DNA of 64,000 nt, from the NCBI RefSeq assembly GCF_017921815.1, contig NZ_JAGEMM010000003.1, forward strand, positions 124,001 through 188,000, read 5' to 3'. This DNA comes from Microvirga antarctica (GTDB lineage: Bacteria; Pseudomonadota; Alphaproteobacteria; Rhizobiales; Beijerinckiaceae). Positions within the stretch are counted from its first letter, which is position 1; each line of letters opens with the position of its first letter. Positions 34,699-46,940 of this stretch are shown in pieces. A program made the position numbers and the translations under genes. The notes below the pieces were generated by a model. That model searched no databases and was not told the DNA's origin. It was given only the letters and a program-made list of their open reading frames with translations.

Positions 34699-36522
34699 AT
34701 GGCCCAAGGAACGAACGGCGCTGCCGTGAACGGCAAGGCCTATACCATCGTGGATCACACCTTCGACGTGGTGGTCATCGGGGCGGGCGGCGCAGGCTTG
34801 CGCGCCACGGTTGGCTGCTCGCAGGCTGGCCTTCGCACGGCCTGCATCTCGAAGGTCTTCCCGACCCGCTCGCACACGGTCGCGGCGCAGGGCGGCATTT
34901 CCGCCTCGCTCGGCAATATGGGCCCGGACGACTGGCGCTGGCACATGTACGACACCGTCAAGGGGTCGGACTGGCTGGGTGATCAGGATTCCATCGAATA
35001 TCTCTGCCGCAATGCGCCTGACGCGGTTTATGAGCTCGAGCATTGGGGCGTGCCCTTCTCGCGCACCGACGAGGGTAAAATCTACCAGCGGCCCTTCGGC
35101 GGCATGACCACCGACTACGGCAAGGGCACGGCTCAGCGCACCTGCGCGGCGGCCGACCGCACGGGCCATGCGATCCTCCACACCCTCTACGGGCAGGCGG
35201 TCCGCAACCACACGAATTTCTTCATCGAGTATTTCGCCCTCGACCTGATGATGGACAGCGAGGGCCGCTGCATCGGCGTCGTGGCGCTCGACATGACGAC
35301 CGGCGAGATCCACCGCTTCCGTGCCAAGATGACCATCCTGGCCACCGGCGGCTACGGCCGGGCGTATTTCTCCGCGACGTCCGCGCATACCTGCACGGGC
35401 GACGGCAACGCGATGGTGCTGCGGGCCGGCCTGCCGCTGCAGGACATGGAGTTCGTGCAGTTCCATCCGACCGGCATCTACGGCGCAGGCTGCCTTATCA
35501 CCGAGGGCGCTCGCGGCGAGGGCGGCTATGTGACGAACTCGGAGGGCGAGCGCTTCATGGAGCGCTACGCGCCGTCCGCCAAGGACCTCGCCTCGCGTGA
35601 CGTCGTCTCGCGCGCGATGACCATGGAAATCCGCGCCGGGCGCGGCGTGGGCCGCAACAAGGACCACATCTACCTGCACCTCGATCACCTCGATCCCAAG
35701 ATCCTGCACGAGCGCCTGCCGGGCATTTCGGAAAGCGCCAAGATCTTCGCGGGCGTCGATGTCACCAAGGAGCCGATCCCGGTCCTGCCGACGGTCCATT
35801 ACAACATGGGCGGAATTCCGACGAATTATCACGGCGAAGTGCTGACCCTGAAGAACGGCAACCCGGACACGGTGGTGCCCGGCCTGATGGCGCTGGGCGA
35901 AGCCGCCTGCGTGTCCGTTCACGGCGCCAACCGCCTCGGCTCCAATTCGCTGATCGACCTTGTGGTGTTCGGACGGGCGGCGGGCCTGCGCTGCGCCGAA
36001 ATCCTCACGCCGGACGACAAGCACGCCGACCTGCCCAAGACGGCCGATGCGCTGGCCCTCTCGCGGCTCGACCGGTTCCGTTTCGCCAATGGCGGCACGC
36101 CGACCGCCGAACTGCGCCTCGAGATGCAGAAGACCATGCAGAACAATTGCGCGGTGTTTCGCACAGGCGACGTGTTGGCGGAAGGCCAGCAACTCATCCA
36201 CAAGGTCTGGAGCGGCACGAGCGACATCAAGGTCACCGACCGCTCGCTGATCTGGAACACCGATCTCATCGAGACCCTCGAATTCGACAACCTGATCGAG
36301 CAGGCCGTCGTGACCATGGAGGGCGCGCTGAACCGTCAGGAATCGCGCGGCGCCCATGCGCGCGAAGACTTCCCGGATCGCGATGACAAGACGTGGATGA
36401 AGCACACCCTGGCTTGGCTCGACGATCACTCGCACAAGGCGGCGATCGATTACCGGCCGGTCCACACCTACACGATGTCGAACGAGATCCAGTATATCGA
36501 GCCGAAGGCGCGCGTGTATTGA
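34699..36522 (+). CDS. sdhA: Succinate dehydrogenase flavoprotein subunit
   Basis: 607 residues. FAD-binding [13 protein letters not shown] near 17; the covalently flavinylated histidine is in [10 protein letters not shown] (H59). Substrate-site motifs include [20 protein letters not shown] and the capping-domain [11 protein letters not shown]. The C-terminal helical domain ends [12 protein letters not shown]. It oxidises succinate to fumarate, transferring two electrons via FAD to SdhB. Length and all key residues are normal. Confidence 0.98.
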   Translation: MAQGTNGAAVNGKAYTIVDHTFDVVVIGAGGAGLRATVGCSQAGLRTACISKVFPTRSHTVAAQGGISASLGNMGPDDWRWHMYDTVKGSDWLGDQDSIEYLCRNAPDAVYELEHWGVPFSRTDEGKIYQRPFGGMTTDYGKGTAQRTCAAADRTGHAILHTLYGQAVRNHTNFFIEYFALDLMMDSEGRCIGVVALDMTTGEIHRFRAKMTILATGGYGRAYFSATSAHTCTGDGNAMVLRAGLPLQDMEFVQFHPTGIYGAGCLITEGARGEGGYVTNSEGERFMERYAPSAKDLASRDVVSRAMTMEIRAGRGVGRNKDHIYLHLDHLDPKILHERLPGISESAKIFAGVDVTKEPIPVLPTVHYNMGGIPTNYHGEVLTLKNGNPDTVVPGLMALGEAACVSVHGANRLGSNSLIDLVVFGRAAGLRCAEILTPDDKHADLPKTADALALSRLDRFRFANGGTPTAELRLEMQKTMQNNCAVFRTGDVLAEGQQLIHKVWSGTSDIKVTDRSLIWNTDLIETLEFDNLIEQAVVTMEGALNRQESRGAHAREDFPDRDDKTWMKHTLAWLDDHSHKAAIDYRPVHTYTMSNEIQYIEPKARVY

Positions 36523-36562
36523 GCGTCGGCCGTCAGCCGGGCGAGACGACAAGAGGATAGAT

Positions 36563-37345
36563 ATGGCTCAGTTCCAACTCCCCAAGAATTCCCGCTACAC
36601 CGAAGGAACGTCGTGGCCAAAGCCGGCCAACTCCAACCGCGTGCAGGAATTCCGCATCTACCGCTGGAACCCGGATGACGGCGCCAACCCCAAGATCGAC
36701 ACCTATTACGTCGACCGTGACGATTGCGGCCCGATGGTTCTCGATGCGCTGATCTGGATCAAGAACAACGTCGACCCGACCCTGACCTTCCGCCGCTCCT
36801 GTCGCGAGGGCATTTGCGGCTCCTGCGCCATGAACATCATGGGCGAGAACACGCTCGCCTGCACCCTCGGCATCGACGATTGCAAGGCCGACAGCGTCAA
36901 GATCTATCCGCTGCCGCATATGCCCGTGCTGAAGGACCTGGTGCCGGACCTGACCACTTTCTTTGCCCAGCACGCTTCCATCGAGCCCTGGCTCCAGACC
37001 GAAACGCCAGAGCCCGAAAAGGAATGGCGCCAGACGCCGGAGGAGCGCTCCAAGCTCGATGGGCTCTACGAGTGCATCCTGTGCGCCTGCTGCACCACGT
37101 CGTGCCCCAGCTACTGGTGGAACGGCGACCGCTTCCTTGGTCCGGCGGCGCTGCTGCAGGCCTATCGCTGGCTCATCGACAGCCGTGATGAGGGCACAGG
37201 CGGTCGCCTCGACAACCTTCACGATCCCTTCCGCCTCTATCGCTGCCACACGATCATGAACTGCGCCAATACCTGTCCCAAGGGTCTCAACCCCGCCAAG
37301 GCGATCGCCGAAATCAAGAAGATGATGGTGGAGCGCGCCGTCTAG
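36563..37345 (+). CDS. sdhB: Succinate dehydrogenase iron-sulfur subunit
   Basis: 260 residues. The plant-type ferredoxin domain has [20 protein letters not shown] (2Fe-2S ligands, about 76-95, with a further cysteine in LAC), and the C-terminal domain has [16 protein letters not shown] and [19 protein letters not shown] for the 4Fe-4S and 3Fe-4S clusters. It wires electrons from SdhA to quinone. GAGGATAGAT precedes the ATG. Last gene of sdhCDAB. Confidence 0.98.
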   Translation: MAQFQLPKNSRYTEGTSWPKPANSNRVQEFRIYRWNPDDGANPKIDTYYVDRDDCGPMVLDALIWIKNNVDPTLTFRRSCREGICGSCAMNIMGENTLACTLGIDDCKADSVKIYPLPHMPVLKDLVPDLTTFFAQHASIEPWLQTETPEPEKEWRQTPEERSKLDGLYECILCACCTTSCPSYWWNGDRFLGPAALLQAYRWLIDSRDEGTGGRLDNLHDPFRLYRCHTIMNCANTCPKGLNPAKAIAEIKKMMVERAV

Positions 37346-37419
37346 TCCGGCGGGCGCCCTAGGAATTGTCGTTGTAATATTATATCTCTCTGGGATTGAA
37401 GCCGATCCTGGAGAGCGTG

Positions 37420-37941
37420 ATGCCGGTCGTCATAGCCCTCGTCGCCGTGTTGGGGGCGGGACTTTTCTGGCTCGTTCGCCTGCGCCAAGCCGGGGCGGCC
37501 GCGGCAGATATCGTCGATTCCGCGCAGCGACTTCGTGGACGGTACCGTCGAAGGCAGTTTCTCAGAAAAGCCGAGAGCTCCCCTTTGGCCGCTGTGGAGG
37601 ACCCGGCGGTGGCGGCGGTTGCGATGCTCATCAAGCTTGGAGCATTGGCCCCGCTATCGGCCGCTCCCTCGGACAGCACGATCAAGTCAGCCATGCGCGA
37701 CGTGATGGGATTGCAGACCGTCGACGAAACGTTCATTTTCGCCCAATGGGTTGCGGGCCATGCGAGCGACGCGGACATGCTCTCCCTGAGGTTTTCAAAG
37801 CTCTGGCGAGAGGGTCTCGACAAAGACCAGCGCCGGGATTTTCGTGCCTTGGCCGAGCGCACCATTCAAGCGGGCGGATCCGCCACGCCGGAACAAATTG
37901 CTGCTGTCAGGCTTCTTGGAGACCGGCTCAGCTTGACTTAG
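37420..37941 (+). CDS. Membrane-anchored protein with a TerB-like C-terminal domain
   Basis: About 173 residues from ATG at 37420 (GGAG six nt before); TTG at 37396 is a weaker alternative. One N-terminal helix (PVVIALVAVLGAGLFWLV) is followed by a basic patch (RLRGRYRRRQFLRK) and a helical domain with DPAVAAVAMLIKLGALAP, IKSAMRDVMGL and FIFAQWVAG. That last part resembles the all-helical TerB/DjlA-type fold, by pattern only. It ends 45 nt before the lipoprotein gene. Function unknown. Confidence 0.7.
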   Translation: MPVVIALVAVLGAGLFWLVRLRQAGAAAADIVDSAQRLRGRYRRRQFLRKAESSPLAAVEDPAVAAVAMLIKLGALAPLSAAPSDSTIKSAMRDVMGLQTVDETFIFAQWVAGHASDADMLSLRFSKLWREGLDKDQRRDFRALAERTIQAGGSATPEQIAAVRLLGDRLSLT

Positions 37942-37986
37942 CCTGAGATGCTGCCATTCCCGACGCCGGACCACACCGAGGTAACG

Positions 37987-38622
37987 ATGAGCCGTCACAC
38001 CCTTCGAACCGCCGCAGCGCTTTGTGCCATTCTCGCGCTCGGCGCGTGCTCGTCGGCGCGTGTCGGTGGATATGGCGGACAGCCGATCCGCTCAGCCAAC
38101 GCCGCGCCCACGATGACAATGGAGCAGCCCATCGAAGCCGTCCCCTCGTCGTCGGTCAGTTCAGCGCCGTTGGCGCCGATCGAATCCCGGCCGCTTGGAC
38201 CCGTCGGGGGCAGCGCTCCACCACCGCCGTTGATGCCGGCCCCGGCCCCGGGCGCGGCTCCGACAGACATGGCGTCCTTGCCGCCGACCTTGCCACCCGT
38301 CATCGCCCCGGTCGCTCCGACGCCTGCACCGGCCCCTGCCGGCAATCGCACCGCGATGGTCGGAAACTGGACCGCCAAGGATGCGTCGGGCGGGTCGTGC
38401 CGGATCCAGCTCTCGAGTTCGCCGGCGCTTGATCTCTACCGCGCTTCCGCGTCCGGTTGCGCGAACCAGGACCTGTCCAAGATCAATGCCTGGGACTTCC
38501 GCGACGGCGAAGTCTACCTCTACCAGCAGGGCGGTTCGGTCGCGGCGCGTCTGCGCGGCTCGTCGGGTGCCCTGAGCGGCGCCATCGCCAAGTCGGGAGC
38601 GCCCCTGTCGCTGTCGCGATAA
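37987..38622 (+). CDS. Outer membrane lipoprotein with AprI/Inh protease-inhibitor domain (Omp19-like)
   Basis: 211 residues from ATG at 37987 (GAGG upstream). A lipoprotein signal ends in LGAC (lipobox, cysteine at about 20). A long proline/alanine-rich linker (about 40-125) spans toward the C-terminal beta-barrel domain MVGNWTAKDASGGSCRIQLS through LRGSSGALSGAIAKSG. This is the Inh/AprI fold found in Brucella Omp19 and relatives, which inhibits proteases and shapes the cell envelope. It stands alone between sdh and zapE. Confidence 0.87.
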   Translation: MSRHTLRTAAALCAILALGACSSARVGGYGGQPIRSANAAPTMTMEQPIEAVPSSSVSSAPLAPIESRPLGPVGGSAPPPPLMPAPAPGAAPTDMASLPPTLPPVIAPVAPTPAPAPAGNRTAMVGNWTAKDASGGSCRIQLSSSPALDLYRASASGCANQDLSKINAWDFRDGEVYLYQQGGSVAARLRGSSGALSGAIAKSGAPLSLSR

Positions 38623-38678
38623 GGGTTTGCGCTCGGACGCGCGGATAAGGTAATCGGTCGGTTGTGACCCGGCCTCCC

Positions 38679-39857
38679 ATGTCTTCCCCCCAATCCGTGA
38701 CCTCCCGCTACGACGCCCTCGTGCGCGAAGGCGCAATCGAGCGCGATCCGTCGCAGGTCATCCTGTTGCGGCATCTCGAGACGCTGGCCGAGGGGCTGGC
38801 GGGCTACCGCTTGGCGCGAAAGACCAGCGCTCTCGGGTGGCTCTTCGGGCAACGTAACCCATCGCCCCCACGGGGACTTTACGTGTGGGGCTCGGTTGGT
38901 CGCGGCAAGACCATGCTGATGGACCTGTTCTTCGAGGCGCTTCCCGTGCAGCGCAAGCGCCGGGTCCATTTCCATGCGTTCATGGCCGATGTGCACGAGC
39001 GCATCCATGCCTGGCGCACGAAGCTGAAGGCCGGCGAGGTCAAGGGCGACGATCCGATCGGGCCGGTCGCGGTGGACCTTTCGGCTGAATCCTGGGTCTT
39101 GTGCTTCGATGAATTCACCGTCACGGACATCGCCGATGCGATGATCCTGGGGCGCCTGTTCACGGCCCTTTTTGCCCAGGGCGTCGTCGTTGTGGCGACA
39201 TCCAACGTTGAACCTGAACGGCTCTACGAGGGCGGCCTCAACCGTTCCCTGTTCCTCCCCTTCATCGCTCTCCTGCAGGAGCGCATGGCCGTCATGCGGC
39301 TGGACGCGCGGGCGGATTTTCGCCTCGAGAAGCTCGCCGGCGGTCTTGTCTTCCACACCCCGGCGGATGCCACCGCCCACGCGGCCTTGAGCCAGGCTTT
39401 CCGCAACATCTCCGGCAAAAGCCAGGGGGTGCCGATGACGCTCACGGTGCGGGGCCATCCCGTGGACGTCCCGGAGGCCGCGGGCGGCGTGGCGCGATTC
39501 ACGTTCAGTGATCTCTGCTCGAAGCCTCTCGGGGCGTCGGACTATCTCGCCATCGCCGAGCGGTTCCACACGGTCATCGTGGAGAATATCCCGCAATTGT
39601 CCTTCGACCGGCGCAATGAGGCCAAACGCTTCATCACGCTCATCGACGCGCTCTACGATGCCCGCGTCAAACTCCTGGCCTCGGCGGATGCCGACGCGCC
39701 CGATCTCTACCGTGCCGATAGCGGACGGGAGGCCTTTGAATTCGACAGGACGGCGTCGCGGCTCATCGAGATGCGTTCGGAGGCTTATCTGGCGCTTCCG
39801 CACGGAAAGCCGGATTCGACAGGCTCCGGCCAGTCCGCCGGCCTGGTTGAGACATGA
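38679..39857 (+). CDS. zapE: Cell division protein ZapE (AFG1-type ATPase)
   Basis: About 392 residues. Walker A is in LYVWGSVGRGKTMLMDLFFE (about 66-85), Walker B/DEF in LCFDEFTVTDIADA, and FHAFMADVHERIH and TSNVEPERLYEGGLNR follow in family order. ZapE modulates FtsZ-ring stability; the mitochondrial homologue AFG1 aids turnover of respiratory complex subunits, and in alphaproteobacteria the gene often sits near sdh and mdh, as here. ATG at 38679 matches family starts; GTG at 38664 is possible. Overlaps the TetR gene by ATGA. Confidence 0.93.
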   Translation: MSSPQSVTSRYDALVREGAIERDPSQVILLRHLETLAEGLAGYRLARKTSALGWLFGQRNPSPPRGLYVWGSVGRGKTMLMDLFFEALPVQRKRRVHFHAFMADVHERIHAWRTKLKAGEVKGDDPIGPVAVDLSAESWVLCFDEFTVTDIADAMILGRLFTALFAQGVVVVATSNVEPERLYEGGLNRSLFLPFIALLQERMAVMRLDARADFRLEKLAGGLVFHTPADATAHAALSQAFRNISGKSQGVPMTLTVRGHPVDVPEAAGGVARFTFSDLCSKPLGASDYLAIAERFHTVIVENIPQLSFDRRNEAKRFITLIDALYDARVKLLASADADAPDLYRADSGREAFEFDRTASRLIEMRSEAYLALPHGKPDSTGSGQSAGLVET

Positions 39858-40489
39858 AGCGGCCGCGCGGCGGCTCCCCCGAGCGGCTGCCCGATCCGTC
39901 GAATCCGCCGGACGAACGTCTGCTGGCGCTCGCCGGGCAACATCTCAAGCAATTCGGCGCCGCGCAGGTCACGGTCGTAGGGATCGCAGACGCGGCGGGC
40001 ATGACCCATGCCAATGTCTATCGCTATTTCGCCTCCAAGGCGGCGCTGATCGACGCGGTTGCCGGGCAATGGCTGAAACGGGTCGAGACCCTGATCGCGG
40101 CGATCGCCGATGCGCCGGATCCGGCCGACGACAAGCTCGAGCGCCTGCTGCAGGCCTGGGCCCGCACGCACCGCGATCTCCTGCGGGATGACCCGCATCT
40201 GTTCGACGTCTATTGCGCCGCGACGCAGACCCGCCGGGCGATCGTGCGCCGGCACCGGGCGCGGATGCGCCAACTCACCGAGCGCGTTCTCGACGAAGGG
40301 ACGGTCACCGGCAAGTTCGATCCGCGCGACCGCGACCGCGCGTTGTTGTTGATCACAGACGTCACGTTCCGTTTCATCAACCCGGTCTCGATCCGGCTGG
40401 ATGGGGAGATGCCGGATGACCTTGCGGACCAGCGGATGGCGGCCCTCATCCGCGTTGTTCTGCGAGCGCTGGCCAAAGGCTACGTTTAA
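39854..40489 (+). CDS. TetR-family transcriptional regulator
   Basis: 211 residues. The N-terminal helix-turn-helix shows LLALAGQHLKQFGAAQVTVV and AGMTHANVYRYFASKAALID (about 18-68). The C-terminal ligand domain is all helical with RLLQAWARTHRDLLRDDPHLFD and ends with a typical effector helix. It starts within the zapE stop (ATGA), so they are co-expressed. The ligand and targets are not known; mdh lies 226 nt downstream under its own promoter region. Confidence 0.92.
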   Translation: MKRPRGGSPERLPDPSNPPDERLLALAGQHLKQFGAAQVTVVGIADAAGMTHANVYRYFASKAALIDAVAGQWLKRVETLIAAIADAPDPADDKLERLLQAWARTHRDLLRDDPHLFDVYCAATQTRRAIVRRHRARMRQLTERVLDEGTVTGKFDPRDRDRALLLITDVTFRFINPVSIRLDGEMPDDLADQRMAALIRVVLRALAKGYV

Positions 40490-40640
40490 GAAATGACAAA
40501 TTTTGGAAAATGTAACCCCCGGCGACCTCGCGCCGTCGTCCCTGTAAGTCGCTGACATCCCAACTTTATTTCAAAACTCCTCGCCCGCCATCTTCGCAAT
40601 TCGCCGCAAAGCGTTACGGATTAACCTTTTGCTGGCTTGA

Positions 40641-41678
<1,038 letters not shown>

Positions 41679-41690
41679 GGACGATCCGGC

Positions 41691-41707
41691 GGGGACCCGG
41701 TGTCCCC
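41691..41707 (+). repeat. Hairpin in the mdh-sucC spacer
   Basis: GGGGAC-CCGGT-GTCCCC forms a perfect 6-bp stem 12 nt after the mdh stop. No T-run follows, so it is more likely an mRNA processing or stability element than a full terminator. Confidence 0.5.
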
Positions 41708-41756
41708 CCTCGATCCCTTGACGCCTTCGCCGTTCGCAAACTGAAAGCGCGACACC

Positions 41757-42956
<1,200 letters not shown>

Positions 42957-42965
42957 GAGGCTCAG

Positions 42966-43853
42966 ATGTCCATTCTCATCGACAAGAACACCAAGGTCAT
43001 CTGCCAGGGCTTTACCGGCAAGAACGGCACCTTTCATTCCGAGCAGGCGATTGCCTACGGCACCCGGATGGTGGGCGGCACGTCGCCCGGCAAGGGCGGC
43101 TCGACGCATCTCAACCTGCCGGTCTTCGACACCGTGCTGGAAGCCCGTGAAGCCACCGGCGCCGATGCCTCCGTCGTCTACGTTCCGCCGCCGGGCGCGG
43201 CCGATGCAATCTGCGAGGCCATCCAGGCCGAAATCCCGCTGATCGTCTGCATCACCGAAGGCATTCCGGTGCTCGACATGGTCCGCGTCAAGCGGGCGCT
43301 CGAGGGCTCGAAGTCGCGCCTGATCGGCCCCAATTGCCCGGGCATCGTGACCGCCGGCGAGTGCAAGATCGGCATCATGCCGGCCAACATCTTCAAGCCC
43401 GGCTCGGTCGGCATCGTGTCGCGCTCCGGCACGCTGACCTACGAAGCGGTGTTCCAGACCACCAATGAGGGTCTGGGTCAGACGACGGCGGTCGGCATCG
43501 GCGGCGATCCGGTCAAGGGCACCGAGTTCATCGACATTCTCGACATGTTCCTGTCCGATCCCAAGACCACGTCGATCGTCATGATCGGCGAGATCGGCGG
43601 CTCGGCCGAGGAAGAGGCAGCAGCCTTCATCGAACGCGAGGCGCGCAAAGGCCGCAAGAAGCCGATGGTTGGCTTCATCGCCGGCCGCACGGCGCCTCCC
43701 GGCCGTCGCATGGGTCATGCGGGCGCGATCATTTCCGGCGGCAAGGGCGGCGCGGAAGACAAGATCGCCGCCATGGAAGCAGCCGGCATCCGGGTCTCGC
43801 CGTCGCCGGCGCGCCTTGGAAAAACCCTCGTTGAGGTCCTCAAGGGCCAATAA
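42966..43853 (+). CDS. sucD: Succinyl-CoA synthetase alpha subunit
   Basis: 295 residues. The CoA-binding Rossmann domain holds [20 protein letters not shown] and [15 protein letters not shown]. The ligase domain has [10 protein letters not shown] and the phosphorylated histidine in [16 protein letters not shown] (H251). It carries the phosphohistidine intermediate and binds CoA. AGAGGCTCAG precedes the ATG. A strong hairpin lies in the 63-nt gap before sucA. Confidence 0.98.
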   Translation: MSILIDKNTKVICQGFTGKNGTFHSEQAIAYGTRMVGGTSPGKGGSTHLNLPVFDTVLEAREATGADASVVYVPPPGAADAICEAIQAEIPLIVCITEGIPVLDMVRVKRALEGSKSRLIGPNCPGIVTAGECKIGIMPANIFKPGSVGIVSRSGTLTYEAVFQTTNEGLGQTTAVGIGGDPVKGTEFIDILDMFLSDPKTTSIVMIGEIGGSAEEEAAAFIEREARKGRKKPMVGFIAGRTAPPGRRMGHAGAIISGGKGGAEDKIAAMEAAGIRVSPSPARLGKTLVEVLKGQ

Positions 43854-43861
43854 CCACGACA

Positions 43862-43888
43862 GGCCGTCGCGAATCGTGCGCGGCGGCC
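43862..43888 (+). repeat. Hairpin in the sucD-sucA spacer
   Basis: GGCCGTCGC (43862-43870) pairs with GCGGCGGCC (43880-43888), nine pairs with one G-T wobble and a 9-nt loop. No T-run. It stands nine nt after the sucD stop and 29 nt before sucA. Confidence 0.5.
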
Positions 43889-43916
43889 CTTAAAGACATT
43901 TGGATCGAGCATTGCC

Positions 43917-46877
43917 ATGGCACGCCAGGACGCCAACGAAACCTTTCTCAACACGGCTTTCCTCTATGGGGCGAACGCGCCTTATATCGAGGATCTGTAC
44001 GCCCGCTTTCAGAAGGACCCGTCGTCGGTCGACCCGGAATGGCAGGCCTTCTTCGGCGCGCTGAAGGACGACAAGCAGGCCGTCGAGCAGAGCGCACGCG
44101 GCGCGTCCTGGAAGAAGCCCAACTGGCCGGTGGCCGCCAACGGCGATCTGGTCTCGGCCATGGATGGCAACTGGGCCCAGGTCGAGAAGGCGGTCGGCGA
44201 CAAGATCAAGGCGAAGGCCGAGACCAAGGGCGGGCCCATCGACCAGGCTGAAGTCCTGCAGGCGACGCGGGATTCCATTCACGCGATCATGCTGATCCGG
44301 GCCTATCGGGTGCGCGGCCATCTGCACGCCAAGCTCGATCCCCTCGACATCAACCCGCGCCCCAGCGACGAGGAACTGCACCCGTCGCATTACGGCTTCA
44401 CGGACGCCGACTGGGACCGCAAGATCTTCATCGACAATGTGCTGGGCCTCGAATTCGCGAGCATCCGCGAAATCGTCTCCATCCTCGAGCGCACCTATTG
44501 CCAGACGCTGGGCGTCGAGTTCATGCACATCTCGGACCCTGCCGAAAAGGCCTGGTTGCAGGAGCGCATCGAGGGGCCCGACAAGGAGATCACGTTCACC
44601 CGGGAGGGCAAGCGGGCGATTCTCAACAAGATGGTAGAGGCTGAAGGCTTCGAGAAGTTCCTCGACCTGAAATACACCGGCACCAAGCGCTTCGGCCTCG
44701 ACGGCAGCGAATCGCTGATTCCGGCGCTGGAGCAGATCATCAAGCGCGGCGGCAATCTCGGCTGCAAGGAGATCGTGCTCGGCATGGCCCATCGCGGCCG
44801 TCTGAACGTGCTGACCCAGGTGATGGGCAAGCTCCACCGCGCCCTGTTTCACGAGTTCAAGGGCGGGTCCTTCGCGCCCGACAACGTGGAAGGCTCGGGG
44901 GACGTCAAGTATCACTTGGGCGCATCGAGCGACCGGTCGTTCGACCAGAACAACGTCCACCTGTCGCTCACCGCCAACCCGTCGCATCTCGAGATCGTCG
45001 ATCCGGTCGTGCTGGGCAAGGTGCGGGCCAAGCAGGACCAGCACGGTTGCTCGCCAGACAACCGGACTGCCGTGATGCCGCTTCTCATCCACGGCGATGC
45101 GGCGTTTGCCGGCCAAGGCGTCGTGGCTGAATGCCTGGGCCTTTCGGGCCTGCGCGGCCATCGCACCGGCGGTTCGATCCACTTCATCATCAACAACCAG
45201 ATCGGCTTCACCACCGATCCGCGCTTCTCGCGCTCCTCGCCGTATCCGTCGGACGTTGCCAAGATGGTCGAGGCGCCGATCTTCCATGTGAACGGGGATG
45301 ATCCGGAAGCGGTGGTCTTCGCCGCCAAGGTCGCGACCGAATACCGGCAGAAGTTCCAGAAGCCCGTGGTGGTGGACATGTTCTGCTACCGCCGCTTCGG
45401 CCATAACGAGGGCGACGAGCCGGCCTTCACGCAGCCGTTGATGTATCGCAAGATCCGCTCGCATCCCTCGATTCTCGAGATCTATTCGAAGAAGCTGATC
45501 GCCGAGGGCACGGTGACAGAGGGCGAATTCGACGAAATGAAGAACGCCTGGCGCTCCAAGCTCGAAGCCGAATTCGAGATCGCGCAGGGCTACAAGCCCA
45601 ACAAGGCCGATTGGCTCGATGGGCGCTGGTCGGGGCTCAAGGCCGTCCGCGAGGATTCGGACGATCCGCGCCGCGGACAGACCGGTGTCCCGGTCGAAAC
45701 GCTGAACGAGATCGCCCACGCGCTCACCACAATTCCCGAGGGCTTCCACCTTCACCGGACGATCCAGCGCTTCCTCGACAACCGCAAGAAGATGATGGAG
45801 ACCGGCGAGGGCATCGATTGGGCAATGGCCGAGGCGCTCTCCTTCGGCTCGCTTTTGCTCGAGGATCACCGCGTCCGCCTGTCGGGTCAGGACGTGGAGC
45901 GCGGCACCTTCTCGTCGCGCCATTCGGTGCTGATCGACCAGGAGAACGAAGAGCGCTACACGCCCCTCAACCACATCAAGGAGGGACAGGGCCGCTACGA
46001 GGTCATCAACTCCATGCTGTCGGAGGAGGCGGTGCTCGGCTTCGAGTACGGCTATACCCTGTCCGAACCCAATGCCCTCACCCTTTGGGAAGCGCAGTTC
46101 GGCGATTTCGCCAACGGGGCGCAGGTCGTGTTCGACCAGTTCATCTCGTCTGGCGAGCGCAAGTGGCTGCGCATGTCGGGCCTCGTCTGTCTGCTGCCGC
46201 ATGGTTATGAGGGACAGGGTCCGGAGCATTCCTCCGCGCGTCTCGAGCGCTGGCTGCAGATGTGCGCCGAGGACAACATGCAGGTGGCCTATTGCACCAC
46301 CCCATCCAACTACTTCCACATCCTGCGCCGGCAGTTGAAGCGCGAGTTCCGCAAGCCCCTCATCCTGATGACGCCCAAGAGCCTGCTTCGTCACAAGCGC
46401 GCGACCTCGCGCGTCGACGACATCGCCGAGGGCACCTCGTTCCACCGTGTGCTGCGTGACGATGCGCAGCGCCCGGGCGAGGCCATCAAGCTCGTGAAGG
46501 ACGAGAAGATCCGCCGCGTCGTCATCTGCACCGGCAAGGTCTATTACGACCTCTATGAGGAGCGCGAGAAGCGCGGCATCGACGATGTCTACCTGATGCG
46601 CGTCGAGCAGCTCTACCCCTTCCCGGCCAAGTCGCTGGCGGTGGAGCTGGCCCGGTTCAAGAAGGCCGACGTGGTGTGGTGCCAGGAGGAGCCCAAGAAC
46701 ATGGGCTCGTGGAGCTTCGTCGAGCCCTATCTGGAATGGGTTCTCAAGACCGCCGGCGCCAAGGTTGATCGTCCGCGTTATGTGGGACGCTCGGCCTCGG
46801 CCGCGACAGCCACGGGCCTGATGTCCAAGCACCTCATTCAATTGCAGGCTTTCCTCGACGAGGCTTTCGCGGCTTAA
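43917..46877 (+). CDS. sucA: 2-Oxoglutarate dehydrogenase E1 component
   Basis: 986 residues, normal for the family. The N-terminal FLNTAFLYGANAPYIEDLYA motif docks to the E2 core; GMAHRGRLNVLTQVMGK and GDAAFAGQGVVAE bind ThDP (GDA-x(n)-N with INNQIGFTT). RRFGHNEGDEPAFTQP and LPHGYEGQGPEHSSARLER are catalytic and C-terminal domain landmarks. It decarboxylates 2-oxoglutarate and passes succinyl to the lipoyl domain of SucB. The ribosome site is weak, so start choice rests on the conserved N-terminus. Confidence 0.98.
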   Translation: MARQDANETFLNTAFLYGANAPYIEDLYARFQKDPSSVDPEWQAFFGALKDDKQAVEQSARGASWKKPNWPVAANGDLVSAMDGNWAQVEKAVGDKIKAKAETKGGPIDQAEVLQATRDSIHAIMLIRAYRVRGHLHAKLDPLDINPRPSDEELHPSHYGFTDADWDRKIFIDNVLGLEFASIREIVSILERTYCQTLGVEFMHISDPAEKAWLQERIEGPDKEITFTREGKRAILNKMVEAEGFEKFLDLKYTGTKRFGLDGSESLIPALEQIIKRGGNLGCKEIVLGMAHRGRLNVLTQVMGKLHRALFHEFKGGSFAPDNVEGSGDVKYHLGASSDRSFDQNNVHLSLTANPSHLEIVDPVVLGKVRAKQDQHGCSPDNRTAVMPLLIHGDAAFAGQGVVAECLGLSGLRGHRTGGSIHFIINNQIGFTTDPRFSRSSPYPSDVAKMVEAPIFHVNGDDPEAVVFAAKVATEYRQKFQKPVVVDMFCYRRFGHNEGDEPAFTQPLMYRKIRSHPSILEIYSKKLIAEGTVTEGEFDEMKNAWRSKLEAEFEIAQGYKPNKADWLDGRWSGLKAVREDSDDPRRGQTGVPVETLNEIAHALTTIPEGFHLHRTIQRFLDNRKKMMETGEGIDWAMAEALSFGSLLLEDHRVRLSGQDVERGTFSSRHSVLIDQENEERYTPLNHIKEGQGRYEVINSMLSEEAVLGFEYGYTLSEPNALTLWEAQFGDFANGAQVVFDQFISSGERKWLRMSGLVCLLPHGYEGQGPEHSSARLERWLQMCAEDNMQVAYCTTPSNYFHILRRQLKREFRKPLILMTPKSLLRHKRATSRVDDIAEGTSFHRVLRDDAQRPGEAIKLVKDEKIRRVVICTGKVYYDLYEEREKRGIDDVYLMRVEQLYPFPAKSLAVELARFKKADVVWCQEEPKNMGSWSFVEPYLEWVLKTAGAKVDRPRYVGRSASAATATGLMSKHLIQLQAFLDEAFAA

Positions 46878-46906
46878 TGGCCGCAAGAGACTTCGATCCC
46901 ATCCAC

Positions 46907-46922
46907 GGGCCACGCACGGCCC
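46907..46922 (+). repeat. Hairpin in the sucA-sucB spacer
   Basis: GGGCC-ACGCAC-GGCCC, five pairs with a six-base loop, 30 nt after the sucA stop and 18 nt before sucB. No T-run follows. Confidence 0.4.
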
Positions 46923-46940
46923 CGAACAATTAAGACGAAC

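Noticed and set aside
34207..36552. 781-codon antisense frame over sdhD and sdhA
   Set aside because: Same composition effect; sdhD and sdhA are unmistakable on the plus strand.
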